Assembly: GCA_963815775.1 (NCBI GenBank)
Contig: CAWFIB010000010.1
Coordinates: 447,024-511,023 of the forward strand
Direction of reading: 5' to 3'
DNA from: CAVVDY01 sp963815775
GTDB lineage: Bacteria; Acidobacteriota; Terriglobia; Terriglobales; Acidobacteriaceae
DNA length: 64,000 nucleotides
The notes beneath the pieces are model-generated. The model made no database searches. It saw only the letters and a list, made by a program, of their open reading frames with translations, and was not told the origin of the DNA. Shown here in pieces: positions 37,476 through 45,907 of the stretch. The position numbers were made by a program, and so were the translations under genes. How positions within the stretch are numbered: the first letter of the stretch is position 1; every line of letters starts with the position of its first letter.

Positions 37476-38816
37476 TTGAGCGAGATCAAGACCCACGGAA
37501 CACCGAACCAGGGCCTATGGGCGGCGACGATGGCTTTCTTCGTGGGCTTCGCGGCGGTGGCGTTATTTGGGCCGATGGCCAGCCGCTTTCAGGACGTGAT
37601 GCATTTGAGTCCGCTGCAAGTGGGATTCTTGGTGGCGGCACCGGCGCTTTCGGGCTCTTTGCTGCGCATTCCCTTTTCCGCCTGGGTCGATACGACCGGT
37701 GGCCGGAAACCGTTTCTAGTGCTACTGGGGCTTTCGATCGTCGGCATGTTCGGGCTGTTCCTGGTGATTTATTTCTTCTATCCCGATCATCTTTTCGCCG
37801 GCATCTATCCGCTGCTCCTGTTCCTGGGGGTGCTGTGCGGTTGCGGGATCGCGACCTTTTCGGTGGGCATCAGCCAAGTGTCCTACTGGTTTCCGCAAGC
37901 GAGACAAGGAAGAGCTTTGGCGATCTTTGCCGGGATCGGGAATCTGGCGCCAGGGATTTTCTCGTTCCTGCTACCGGCGGCGCTGGTGACGGTAGGTTTA
38001 GGTGGGTCGTACCTGGCGTGGCTGCTGTTGCTGGTGGCCGGGACGCTGTTCTACTGGCTGTTCGGGCGGAACGCGTGGTACTTCCAGCTCCGCACGAAAG
38101 GTACTAGCGAGGATGAAGCGCAACGTGAGGCGAAAAAGCACGGGCAGGTATTGTTCCCTGCTGCCGGCTTCAAGGAAACCCTCCGAACGTCGGCGCAAGT
38201 GTGGAGAACGTGGGCGCTCGTGTGGCTCTACTTCACAACATTCGGCGGATTCATCGCGCTGACCGCCTGGCTGCCGACCTACTGGCATTCATATTTTGGC
38301 GTTGGAATGGTGACGGCCGGGGTGCTAACGGCAATCTACTCGATCCTCACTTCGGCGATTCGCATCGTCGGAGGCGTGCTTTCTGATCTCCTGCAGCAGG
38401 GCGGCGAAAACACCGCTATTCTGGCTCTGCTAATCATGCTGATGGGAGCGCTGGTGATGACGAGTACCACGCAGTTCGAACTGGCCGTTCCAGGAGAGAT
38501 TCTGCTGGCCATCGGGATGGGCGTCTGTAACGCAGCGGTCTTCAAGATGGTTCCGCGGGCGGTGCCGCAGGCGGTTGGCGGTGCGGCTGGCTGGGTGGGA
38601 GGAATGGGAGCACTTGGCGGATTCGTGATTCCGCCGGTGATGGGTTTCGCGGTGCATAACCTGGGACCTCGGGGATACCCGATCGGCTTCGTGACGTTCA
38701 TATTCCTGGCACTATTCTCTCTTTCGATGGCCTGGGTGCTGAAATACACGCGTGATCAGCAGCCAAGTGCGGACACGCCAGCTCCGAACCTCGGGACGCA
38801 CGAGTGGGAAAAATAG
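37476..38816 (+). CDS. NarK/NasA-family nitrate/nitrite MFS transporter
   Basis: 446 residues from a TTG start, with 12 membrane helices. The NarK signatures are RIPFSAWVDTTGGRKPFLVL (loop 2-3), GNLAPGIFSFLLPAALVTVG, and the Gly-rich nitrate-signature-like stretches CNAAVFKMVPRAVPQAVGGA and GWVGGMGALGGFVIPPVMGF. The protein should move nitrate in, nitrite out, or exchange the two across the inner membrane. It heads a run of respiratory genes and follows a nitric-oxide-damage repair gene, which supports the nitrogen-oxide assignment. The downstream gap to the Fe-S gene is 211 bp. Confidence 0.88.
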   Translation: MSEIKTHGTPNQGLWAATMAFFVGFAAVALFGPMASRFQDVMHLSPLQVGFLVAAPALSGSLLRIPFSAWVDTTGGRKPFLVLLGLSIVGMFGLFLVIYFFYPDHLFAGIYPLLLFLGVLCGCGIATFSVGISQVSYWFPQARQGRALAIFAGIGNLAPGIFSFLLPAALVTVGLGGSYLAWLLLLVAGTLFYWLFGRNAWYFQLRTKGTSEDEAQREAKKHGQVLFPAAGFKETLRTSAQVWRTWALVWLYFTTFGGFIALTAWLPTYWHSYFGVGMVTAGVLTAIYSILTSAIRIVGGVLSDLLQQGGENTAILALLIMLMGALVMTSTTQFELAVPGEILLAIGMGVCNAAVFKMVPRAVPQAVGGAAGWVGGMGALGGFVIPPVMGFAVHNLGPRGYPIGFVTFIFLALFSLSMAWVLKYTRDQQPSADTPAPNLGTHEWEK

Positions 38817-39027
38817 CCATTGCCGCGGCATCCTGGGCACTCACTGGATTTTGGGTGTCTCTTGTGTCTTTGGGAGTGAGGAGGAGTGCCGAGACTATCT
38901 GTTGCAGCAAACTGGGTCCTTCATCCGGGGCTTTGTTCTGTTGTGCGGGTTTGCCTTCGTCTGCCCCCTGGTTTTGCTGCGTAGCTCATCAGCGCGTAAG
39001 CTTGCCGTGGCAGCCGCGAGCTAAGTT

Positions 39028-40041
39028 ATGAGGGGTCTCAAGCCAATCGATCTTACGCCGCAGGGTTCCGATACTGTCCCCTCTCTGCTCTGGGGTTTGG
39101 TGGCTGCGGCTCTACTGATCGCCGGCATCGTGATCGGCAGCCGGGGCTTCAAAGACTTCGATCCCGCACTGGTCTCGTATGCGGGAGCCACCGTCTTTGC
39201 GGCCTTCGGTCTCGGCTACCGCTACGCCATGTGGCTGCGCCGTCCGCCGACCCGGCTCTACTGGTTTCGCGGGTGGCAGATCTTCCTCGATCCCAAGCGT
39301 CTGCCGTCAAATTGTGCCCGCCTGGTCCGTATTTTCTGGAACAACGTTGTGCTGCAACGCTTCATCGAGAAGCGCTCCAAAACGCGCTGGACGGCCCACT
39401 GGTTCCTGGCGTGGGGGTGCCTGATCGCGGCTGCCGTTACGTTTCCCCTTTCGTTCGGATGGATTCGCTTTGAGACCGCCCCCGATAATCAGCAGGTCTA
39501 TCGCGCTTTCATTTTCGGCATCCATGTCGCTAGTTTCCCCCGGGACAGAGTGCAGACGGCGCCTCAGGTCTGCATGCATTGCGAGGACCCGATCTGCGCA
39601 CGCGTTTGTCCCGCTGACGCCATCAAGAAGACGGCGGACGGCGTGGTGCAAAGTTCGCTGAAGCCACGATGCATTGGATGTTCCAACTGTGTGTTGGCGT
39701 GCCCCTTTGGAGTTCCTCGATATCAGGTAGAGATCGACCAGATGATGAAGTGCGACATGTGCTATGACCGCACCAGCGTGGACAAGAAGCCCATGTGCGC
39801 CACCGTCTGCCCTTCGGGGGCGCTCTCCTTCGCGACCGCGGAAGAAATCCAGCGCTCGCGGCGCGGTATCGCCATCAACACTTGGAAGTTCGGCAATGAG
39901 GAAGTGAAGACCAAGGTGTTCGTGATTGTGCCGCATCAGGTCGAGCGCGTGCATGTCGAGTTAATGCAGATTTCGCCAACCCCGTCCGCCCTGCCCGAAG
40001 ATCCCTATGACGTGGCCCTAATGTTGGAGAGCGTGGAATGA
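39028..40041 (+). CDS. Membrane-anchored 4Fe-4S dicluster electron-transfer protein
   Basis: 337 residues. Two N-terminal membrane helices (about 18-38 and 48-68), a third hydrophobic segment near 130-150, then an NrfC/DmsB-like ferredoxin domain. The Cys motifs are VCMHCEDPICARVCPADAI, RCIGCSNCVLACPFGVPRY, MMKCDMCYD and MCATVCPSGAL, enough for four 4Fe-4S clusters. Such subunits wire a membrane quinone or Rieske partner to a molybdopterin catalytic subunit. The next gene overlaps it by 4 bp (ATGA). No molybdopterin oxidoreductase gene is present in the 211 bp upstream or anywhere in the window. Confidence 0.87.
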   Translation: MRGLKPIDLTPQGSDTVPSLLWGLVAAALLIAGIVIGSRGFKDFDPALVSYAGATVFAAFGLGYRYAMWLRRPPTRLYWFRGWQIFLDPKRLPSNCARLVRIFWNNVVLQRFIEKRSKTRWTAHWFLAWGCLIAAAVTFPLSFGWIRFETAPDNQQVYRAFIFGIHVASFPRDRVQTAPQVCMHCEDPICARVCPADAIKKTADGVVQSSLKPRCIGCSNCVLACPFGVPRYQVEIDQMMKCDMCYDRTSVDKKPMCATVCPSGALSFATAEEIQRSRRGIAINTWKFGNEEVKTKVFVIVPHQVERVHVELMQISPTPSALPEDPYDVALMLESVE

Positions 40042-40562
40042 ATACCGAGATCAAAGACCAAGGCGGCGCAGGTTGCAAGGGCCCGACTCCGCCCAAGTGG
40101 CGGCAGGATTTCCCCATCGAGTGGGAAGGCGATCACTATGTTAGCCGTCGCGAGATGGTGAAGTTTCTCACCCTCGGCTCTTTGCTGCTGGCGGTGGCCA
40201 ACTGGACAGCGGCGCTGGCCAGCAAGTTCTTGCGGCGTGGTTCCCGCGTCGAGCGCTATATCGGCCACGCGGCAGCGTTGGAGCAATCCGGCTCGATTCT
40301 GTTCCGCTATCCCACAAACGCGGACCCCTGCATTGCGGTGCGCACGCCCGACGGCAAGCTGGTTGCGTACTCCCAGGTGTGCACCCACCTTTCCTGTGCC
40401 GTGATCTACGACAAGGCGGAGAACGGACTGTTCTGTCCATGCCATCACGGTTTGTTCAACCTCGAAGGACAGCCGGTTGCCGGCCCGCCAACCCGCCCGC
40501 TGCCGCGCGTAACACTCGAACAGCGTGGCGCCAAGCTATATGCCATCGGATTAGAGGCGTGA
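40038..40562 (+). CDS. Rieske 2Fe-2S protein
   Basis: 174 residues. A twin-Arg-poor N-terminus (VSRREMVKFLTLGSLLLAVA) gives one membrane anchor. The Rieske domain has CTHLSCAVIYDK (CTHLSC) and LFCPCHHGLFNLEGQPVAGP (CPCHHG), supplying two Cys and two His for the 2Fe-2S cluster, plus the Pro loop GPPTRPLPR. It is coupled by overlapping start/stop codons to the Fe-S gene before it and the DUF6755 gene after it. It probably passes electrons between the quinone pool and the Fe-S subunit at the outer face of the inner membrane. Confidence 0.91.
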   Translation: MNTEIKDQGGAGCKGPTPPKWRQDFPIEWEGDHYVSRREMVKFLTLGSLLLAVANWTAALASKFLRRGSRVERYIGHAAALEQSGSILFRYPTNADPCIAVRTPDGKLVAYSQVCTHLSCAVIYDKAENGLFCPCHHGLFNLEGQPVAGPPTRPLPRVTLEQRGAKLYAIGLEA

Positions 40563-40789
40563 TGAGTCTCCGGCGACAAGGCACGACGTTATTTGCTGCG
40601 ATGCTGGCGTTCGTGGGCGCAGCCGTTGTGCTGCAGTTGTGGCTGCTGACCGTTTCCATGGAGGCGCTGCTCAGCGGGGAATACAAGATACTGGCGCCCG
40701 CCGCCGCCGGATCGACCGTGTTACTGGCAATCAACGCCGGTCTGCTGCGCTATGTCTTCCGCTTTGACCGCGATGCCCGTGGCGAATGA
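40562..40789 (+). CDS. DUF6755-like small membrane protein
   Basis: 75 residues with two membrane helices (about 8-30 and 42-62) and a short basic tail (RYVFRFDRDARGE). The pattern matches the DUF6755 proteins that accompany Rieske/4Fe-4S operons. Its start codon overlaps the Rieske stop, and its stop overlaps the next start, so it is translated as part of the same unit. It likely serves as a small membrane subunit of the complex. Confidence 0.75.
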   Translation: MSLRRQGTTLFAAMLAFVGAAVVLQLWLLTVSMEALLSGEYKILAPAAAGSTVLLAINAGLLRYVFRFDRDARGE

Positions 40790-41178
40790 AATCCATGTTC
40801 CCGCAAGCACACTTGCCGTCGGAAACTTCAGAGCAGATCTTCGAACGAACCCGTGCGCGCGAGGTACGACTCTCGCGTTTGCTCATTTTCTTCATTTCCG
40901 GCGGCCTGTTGTTCATGGCGCCATTTGTATGCGGCTTCAGCGCCAAGTGGCTGCCCATCTTTCTGGGTACTCCGGAGCCCAACAGTGGTCGGCTCGGGAT
41001 GGCGGTGGCGGTACACGTGACTGCGATTATCTCTGGGTTGGCGGGTTTCTTTCGTATTACCGCGATCCTGCTGGCGGCCTCCTCGCTTCTGGCGATCGTT
41101 GCCCTAACTGGCCCCCAACACAGGACTCAACTTAGCATGGGTCTCGTTCCAGACCAGACGCGTCGTCCTCACGAATAA
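40786..41178 (+). CDS. Small membrane protein of the Fe-S/Rieske operon
   Basis: 130 residues. Soluble N-terminus (about 1-35, QIFERTRAREVRLSRLL), then three hydrophobic segments (about 36-58, 72-92 and 95-112) and a hydrophilic C-terminus. Overlap of its ATG with the preceding stop shows translational coupling. I do not recognise the family; position suggests a membrane subunit or assembly factor for the electron-transfer complex. Confidence 0.65.
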   Translation: MKSMFPQAHLPSETSEQIFERTRAREVRLSRLLIFFISGGLLFMAPFVCGFSAKWLPIFLGTPEPNSGRLGMAVAVHVTAIISGLAGFFRITAILLAASSLLAIVALTGPQHRTQLSMGLVPDQTRRPHE

Positions 41179-41217
41179 TGCACAACCCAATCTCACGCCG
41201 CCAAGAGGAGAACTGCT

Positions 41218-41432
41218 ATGTTCAGATTAGCCTCTGCGCTTCTAACACACGCGACGTGCTGCCCACTTGTCCGCCGGGCTCTCCTGGCGAGGGAATAGAC
41301 TGCTGGCCGCCACCAGAATATCCGTTCAACGTGAACCACGATGAGCTGGGAAACCCTGGACTCAGTCCAGACGAAGAGGCGGCGATCGTCACGTTTCTGA
41401 GGACACTCAGCGACGGCTATCCAGGGAAGTAA
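41218..41432 (+). pseudogene. Remnant of a cytochrome c peroxidase/MauG-like gene
   Basis: An AAGAGGAG box and ATG at 41218 start MFRLASALL, as for a signal peptide, but that frame stops after 26 codons. In another frame the sequence encodes the C-terminal end of a di-haem cytochrome c peroxidase-like protein: SNTRDVLPTCPPGSPGEGID, CWPPPEYPFNVNHDELGNPG and LSPDEEAAIVTFLRTLSDGY. The two ends meet near 41245. This looks like a large internal deletion that removed all haem-binding motifs and shifted frame. It sits right behind the Fe-S/Rieske operon, to which the intact gene may have belonged. Confidence 0.7.
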
Positions 41433-41469
41433 CCCTCGGTTCCTTCGTGGCGCTGGTGCACCGACGGAA

Positions 41470-41922
41470 TCAAGATGCCGCAATCCCACCGCCGGCCAGC
41501 GTCGACGCGATCACTCCATCGCGCGAAGAGTGGGCCTCCACCGTGCCTCCCGCGCCATCGCTCACCACGATGTGCCCAAACGCTCCTGGAGCCGCCTTTC
41601 GCAGCACGAGCGCGCCGGGCGTTCGCGAAGCCACTTCCAGCGAAACAATGCGTCCCAGGGTACGGGCGTCGCGGCCCCAGTAGCCGGTAAAGGCGTCGGC
41701 GGTAGCCGGATCGCCAAAGTCGCGGTCGCACCCATACAACGCTCCAGCCGCTTGAAAGGTCAGCCATGACGCATACTCAGCGCAGTCCCATGGGCCCTTC
41801 CAACTGCCATTATCTTTTGGCACCTGCACACCTAAGACGTACCGCTCGCCTGTGTGCTTCCGTGCCAGTTGCACCACATCCTCGCCGGGTACGCGTGACG
41901 TCGCAGTCGCCATGGTTCCCAT
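41470..41922 (-). CDS. NlpC/P60-like amidase or peptidase domain protein
   Basis: About 150 residues. A papain-like Cys in GPWDCAEYASWLTFQAAGAL (near residue 50) and a His in GAFGHIVVSDGAGGTVEAHS (near 120) are spaced as in NlpC/P60 or CHAP cell-wall hydrolases. EDVVQLARKHTGERYVLGV matches the N-terminal helix and GxxYxxG turn of the family. There is no signal peptide, which is unusual for a peptidoglycan hydrolase and may point to another substrate or holin-like release. The ATG at 41922 has a GGAGGTG box; the frame is open further upstream without support. Confidence 0.65.
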   Translation of the reverse strand: MGTMATATSRVPGEDVVQLARKHTGERYVLGVQVPKDNGSWKGPWDCAEYASWLTFQAAGALYGCDRDFGDPATADAFTGYWGRDARTLGRIVSLEVASRTPGALVLRKAAPGAFGHIVVSDGAGGTVEAHSSRDGVIASTLAGGGIAAS

Positions 41923-42152
41923 AGTCGTGCACCTCCTTGCCCTATTCGGACGTGTTGCCCGGCCGCCGGATAGTCCATCTGTTACAGCTATGCCAAGGAT
42001 CGGACTCGCCACGGAACGTACATCGGGTGGTCCTGCCGCCAACGCTGCGAAATGACTGGAGGCTGGCGCCGACCCCTGGGTCCGATACAACTCGCCCGCT
42101 CGCCTTGGTCTCTTACTGAGAGCAGAGAATCTCTGACGAAACGGAGCGAACT

Positions 42153-43136
42153 ATGCTGCGTAGAGCGAGCAAACTGAATGATGACTACATGAGCGACCTT
42201 CGCGGAACCAACGTATACGGATCCGATGCCCAGAAACTGGGCACGATAGAGGATGCGCTGCTGGACGACCGCACCTGCGAGCTACGCTATCTGCTGGTCG
42301 ATGCCGGCTGGCTCAAGTCGCGCCAATTTCTTCTGCCGGCGGACCAGGTCTTCGCTTTTGGCGATGGTATGGAGTTCTATGTCAACCTGCGGCAGCAAGA
42401 CGTCGAAGCCCTACCCGAGTTTAGCGACCAGGTACTCGCTGCGGATGGGGCGCTCGACCGCTATGAGTCGGACTATCGCCGGGGCTGGCGGAACGAAGCA
42501 GACCCCAATCGACATCAGCCAAGCGCGCGGCTGGAGCGCTTCCGTGAGCATCTCCGCGATGCCACCTTGCGCGACCCCGCCACCGTGCCTCGCGCGGCCG
42601 TGACCACGATTGGCGCCCGCCCCACCGGCGTCTATGGCACCTTCGAGTCCCGGAGCGATGTCGAAAAGGCAATCGACCGCCTGCGCCACGATGGCTTCAA
42701 CAGCCAGGACATCTCCGTCTTGTTCCCCGACCGCGACTTGAACAAGGAATTCGCCATCGAGAAAAACACCAAGGCCCCGGAGGGCGCTCTCGCCGGCGGT
42801 GGCACCGGCCTGCTTGTCGGCGGCGCGCTCGGCTGGCTGGTCGGTATTGGGACCTTTGCCATTCCCGGCATTGGACCGCTGCTGGTCGCCGGGCCGATCG
42901 TCGCTGCACTGGCAGGAGCCGGCGTCGGTGGCGCAGTCGGAGGCATTGCAGGCGCCCTCGTCGGTCTGGGTCTGCCCGAACTCGAAGCCCGGCGCTACGA
43001 AGAAGAGGTCAAGCGCGGCCGCATCCTTGTCTCGGTCCATTGCGACAGTGTGGGGACGGCGAGCACCGCGCGCACCATCCTCGAGAGCGCTGGCGCCAAG
43101 GACGTGTTTCTCTCTGGAGAACAGCGGGCCGCATAA
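42153..43136 (+). CDS. PRC-barrel / YflT-like / glycine-zipper stress protein
   Basis: 327 residues. The N-terminal PRC-barrel (about 12-85, LRGTNVYGSDAQKLGTIEDA) is followed by a domain like the general stress protein 17M N-terminus (about 155-200, GVYGTFESRSDVEKAIDRLR with DGFNSQDISVLFPD). A Gly/Ala-rich double glycine-zipper membrane segment spans about 213-280. The C-terminus repeats a small alpha/beta unit (GRILVSVHCDSVGTASTART). PRC-barrel proteins bind RNA, photosystem components or surfaces; the full combination suggests an envelope-stress protein. An ACGGAGCG stretch precedes the ATG. Confidence 0.7.
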   Translation: MLRRASKLNDDYMSDLRGTNVYGSDAQKLGTIEDALLDDRTCELRYLLVDAGWLKSRQFLLPADQVFAFGDGMEFYVNLRQQDVEALPEFSDQVLAADGALDRYESDYRRGWRNEADPNRHQPSARLERFREHLRDATLRDPATVPRAAVTTIGARPTGVYGTFESRSDVEKAIDRLRHDGFNSQDISVLFPDRDLNKEFAIEKNTKAPEGALAGGGTGLLVGGALGWLVGIGTFAIPGIGPLLVAGPIVAALAGAGVGGAVGGIAGALVGLGLPELEARRYEEEVKRGRILVSVHCDSVGTASTARTILESAGAKDVFLSGEQRAA

Positions 43137-43168
43137 ACTCGCCCCCGATGGCCCTATATCATCGGCCT

Positions 43169-43498
43169 ATGAAGATGCCTTCGCTGCCCATGGGCACCAC
43201 CGACTGGGCTCAACTCGAGCCCAGTCGCCATCCCGGGGAATCCGGATTCGCCCTCTGGCGCACTCAGAATTTCGGCGATATTCGAGTGCGTATTCTCGAG
43301 TACTCGCCTGGATACCGTGCCGACCACTGGTGCTCCAAAGGGCATGTGCTCTTCTGCCTCTCTGGCTCGCTCGAAGTCGAGCTCAAGGATGGCCGCCGCT
43401 TCTCGCTGCGTCCCAACCAGAGTTATCAGGTCGGCGACGGCGATCCACCGCACCGCTCGCACACGGACGAGGGCGCCACGCTGTTTGTGGTGGACTGA
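43169..43498 (+). CDS. DHCW-motif cupin protein
   Basis: About 109 residues forming one cupin barrel. RADHWCSKGHVLFCLSGSLE contains the DHxC/W-type motif of the DHCW-cupin group, and LRPNQSYQVGDGDPPHRSHT is the second cupin motif. These small cupins are of unknown substrate; they probably bind a metal through the His residues. The start is not settled: ATGs at 43148 and 43169 are both in frame and neither has a good ribosome-binding site. Confidence 0.75.
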   Translation: MKMPSLPMGTTDWAQLEPSRHPGESGFALWRTQNFGDIRVRILEYSPGYRADHWCSKGHVLFCLSGSLEVELKDGRRFSLRPNQSYQVGDGDPPHRSHTDEGATLFVVD

Positions 43499-43575
43499 TT
43501 CGTTGGTCATGGTTCGCCTCTCCTGCACCAGAATTATGCTGCGGTATTTGTGAGCGCCGATGTAGTCTCGTTCGC

Positions 43576-44094
43576 GTGACTCGGCAAAGCCACTCCGGCG
43601 ATTGGGAGGCAGGATTGCGACCGCCGTTTCGATCCAGGCAGCAGGTCATCATCGACGCGCCCTTGGAAGCTGTGTGGTCGTTCAGCATGGATCTGACGAA
43701 AATTCCACAGTTCCATCCTCGCGTCTTCAAGGTCGACCTTCTGGATGGGAAGGCGTTTCGCGAACCTGGCGTGTCATATCAATGCCATCTTTCGGGCGGG
43801 AAGCATAGCTGCATTGAAAAGGACATCGAAATCGTGCCGCTGCAGAAGATCGTCACCCTTTTGCCGCAGGACACGTTCGGTATAAGTAGGATTCTCACCG
43901 ATTACACGGTCGAAACGACCTTCCGCAAGCTCGGCGATGCTTCAACCATGGTAGAGATCAGCCACTATTACTCGACCACAAGCCTGAAAGCCAAGCTCCT
44001 CAACTTAATCGTGAAAGGCAAGATCGCCCGCGACACTCGGGCAACTTTGAATGCAGCCAAAGCTGCCATCGAACTCGCACACCCTCCAGCATAG
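43576..44094 (+). CDS. SRPBCC-family (START-like) protein
   Basis: About 172 residues from a GTG start. RSRQQVIIDAPLEAVWSFSM near the N-terminus is the typical polyketide-cyclase/START opening strand and helix; KIPQFHPRVFKVDLLDG and VETTFRKLGDASTMVEISHY are the following beta strands, and TTSLKAKLLNLIVKGKIARD the long C-terminal helix. The fold binds a hydrophobic ligand in a deep cavity. No partner gives a substrate clue. The upstream frame is open, so the start could be further 5', but coding character begins here. Confidence 0.72.
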   Translation: MTRQSHSGDWEAGLRPPFRSRQQVIIDAPLEAVWSFSMDLTKIPQFHPRVFKVDLLDGKAFREPGVSYQCHLSGGKHSCIEKDIEIVPLQKIVTLLPQDTFGISRILTDYTVETTFRKLGDASTMVEISHYYSTTSLKAKLLNLIVKGKIARDTRATLNAAKAAIELAHPPA

Positions 44095-44481
44095 GAGGCT
44101 AACAAGACCGGTACTAGTGAATGTGGGTGCCCCATCCTTTTCCTGGGCTTGGAAAAGGGTGGGGTGAAGGCCGTTACTCCGCGAAGCGGAGGGCATAGTC
44201 TAGCCCGGCACGCAGCGCGGCGGAGTGCTGGGTAAAGGTCGTAATTGATGTCTCGAGTCCCGGACGACACATGTTTCCCGAAAAGCACGTGCTCCAGGTT
44301 CGGCCTTCGGTTGGCCTGATCTGAGCACTAATTATTCCGACAGAAGAATGGTGATCCCCGACGGGTGGTATTCCGCCAGGTTAGCGTCCAAATGAGGGAC
44401 ATGAACCCTTCGACAAGCTCAGGGCTGCTATGAGGCAGTAGGTCCGCCCGGGCCCGCTTGTGAAGGCCCTCGGTACCTGAG
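44095..44481. repeat. Repeat-rich spacer with hairpin
   Basis: 387 bp without a gene. CCCCATCCTTTTCC (near 44129) pairs with GGAAAAGGGTGGGG (near 44150) with a single G-T pair, a hairpin of the GGTGCCCCATCC type also seen near 47340. Further on, CCTTCGACAAGCTCAGGG at about 44408 is a sequence motif widely repeated in bacterial genomes. Confidence 0.5.
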
Positions 44482-45096
44482 TCAAGCTCTGTGGTGTGTG
44501 AGGTTAAGTTTAGCAACCGCTTCCATAGCCTGCTGTTTGACCGGCCTGGGATAACGCGAGGCATAATCGAGGAGTTTGGTTCGATCCAGCCTCAGCAAAT
44601 CCAATTCATCGATTGGGACCGTGCTGCCTTCTTGCCGCCGCAGGTAAATCCAATCCAGCAAAGCCTTCTCGGGATCGGCAACGTTGTACGCTCCATAGCG
44701 TGTACGTTTCTCGTGGAAACCCCAGAAGAGGTTTCTTGATAGACGCCTGAAAACTATCCAGAGTGACTTTGATCGGAATTGCCCTGGCCGGCCAGGCGTT
44801 ACACAGGTGAGCATCGTTGTAGTCTGGGTGGAAATGCCCGAATCGCGCAGCACCGTTTCCAGTGACAGGTATGCCTCAGGTCGTAGAAGGTTAATGAGTT
44901 CTCTGCCGGAGAAATCAGGCACCAACCGATTCACAAGAATCTTCTTGCCCAGGTGCTCGACCAGCCCGCGCCGTTGCTGCCTTCTCAGCGCATTACTGAC
45001 TACGGTTTCAGACAATCGCAAGTCACGTGCGAGTTCGTCGACGCGGAGAATACCGGAAACCCGTGCTTGTTCTGCGATTAACTTCGGCCAGTCCAT
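44482..45096 (-). CDS. AbiEi-like antitoxin / transcriptional regulator
   Basis: About 204 residues. The N-terminal winged-helix domain (SGILRVDELARDLRLSETVV to NALRRQQRRGLVEHLGKKIL) matches the AbiEi antitoxin DNA-binding region. The C-terminal part (RPEAYLSLETVLRDSGISTQ, LFWGFHEKRTRYGAYNVADP and EKALLDWIYLRRQEGS) matches the AbiEi toxin-neutralising domain. It should repress its own promoter and counter the nucleotidyltransferase encoded 10 bp upstream on the same strand. In most AbiE systems the antitoxin gene comes first; here it comes second. Confidence 0.75.
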   Translation of the reverse strand: MDWPKLIAEQARVSGILRVDELARDLRLSETVVSNALRRQQRRGLVEHLGKKILVNRLVPDFSGRELINLLRPEAYLSLETVLRDSGISTQTTTMLTCVTPGRPGQFRSKSLWIVFRRLSRNLFWGFHEKRTRYGAYNVADPEKALLDWIYLRRQEGSTVPIDELDLLRLDRTKLLDYASRYPRPVKQQAMEAVAKLNLTHHRA

Positions 45097-45106
45097 GGAA
45101 GGTTAC

Positions 45107-45886
45107 CTAAAGCCACTCCGAAAAGAGTTCCGTGAGCGCGTTTCGCAACGACCTGAAGTCTTCCCGTTCAAGCTCACGATAAAGCTCCTCGGGTAAGTAC
45201 GGCTGCAATTCCGGTCGGCATGTTCGAGAGTCTACCCTTGCGATTCGGTCGGCTATGAATTCCGGGTTTCCCAACTTGTCCGCTGCCGGGCCGTCCGTCA
45301 GATGAGCTCCAAGATTGGGATTCAGCGCTGCGCCGGAGTTCATGAGCAGTTTGATATCGAATGCGTCACGAGCTTTTAAGCCGGATCGCCTTAGGAACGC
45401 TTCGGCCTTAAACAGAAGTCCTAGGTCGCGTGAAGGCACGGATACTTTTGTTTGATCCGAACTCAGCGGCAGCGACAAAAGTTCGCTCTTGATCACTGCG
45501 GTGATCCTCGTCACGTCAATGGTGAAAAGGAGACGCCCGGCACTGCTGACCGCCAGCTTGATGAATTCCCCAACCTTTCTGGCGGGCTCTATGGTCAGGT
45601 CAGTGTAGCCAAGATTCTCGGCAGCCTCGGAAAGAGGTTTCCGCAACGCAGCTTCGACTTCTGCCATGTCGGGAGGTGCATCAACGCTTGTGAGTAAGTC
45701 CAAGTCGCCGGAATGCCTTGGGCTGCCATAGAAGAGGACCAGGCTTGCCCCGCCGAAGAAAACAAACGTATCCGGAAACGCTACGAACAGTATTCTCAGC
45801 GTCTCCTCCAGGAGAACGTTAATCGCGGCGGTGTCCCGGCTGAAGCCACGGTGCTCGTACTCGACTTGGCGCCTTGCCAGACTCAT
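45107..45886 (-). CDS. AbiEii/AbiGii-like nucleotidyltransferase toxin
   Basis: 259 residues. The nucleotidyltransferase motif FFGGASLVLFYGSPRHSGDL continuing to DLL (GGxSLxLxYGxxR-xxxDLD) lies near residue 45. Further conserved features are FTIDVTRI near 120, then VPSRDLGLLFKAEAFLRRSG and LKARDAFDIKLLM. AbiEii toxins modify tRNA ends or other targets with nucleotides and abort phage infection, or cause persistence. It is the first gene of the pair, transcribed leftwards from an AT-rich region with a palindrome at 45948. Confidence 0.75.
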   Translation of the reverse strand: MSLARRQVEYEHRGFSRDTAAINVLLEETLRILFVAFPDTFVFFGGASLVLFYGSPRHSGDLDLLTSVDAPPDMAEVEAALRKPLSEAAENLGYTDLTIEPARKVGEFIKLAVSSAGRLLFTIDVTRITAVIKSELLSLPLSSDQTKVSVPSRDLGLLFKAEAFLRRSGLKARDAFDIKLLMNSGAALNPNLGAHLTDGPAADKLGNPEFIADRIARVDSRTCRPELQPYLPEELYRELEREDFRSLRNALTELFSEWL

Positions 45887-45907
45887 TGCAATATCCCACT
45901 ATATTAA

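Noticed and set aside
38804..39031. 75-residue frame between NarK and the Fe-S gene
   Set aside because: Ser/Cys-rich, no domain, no convincing start signal, and overlaps both neighbours.
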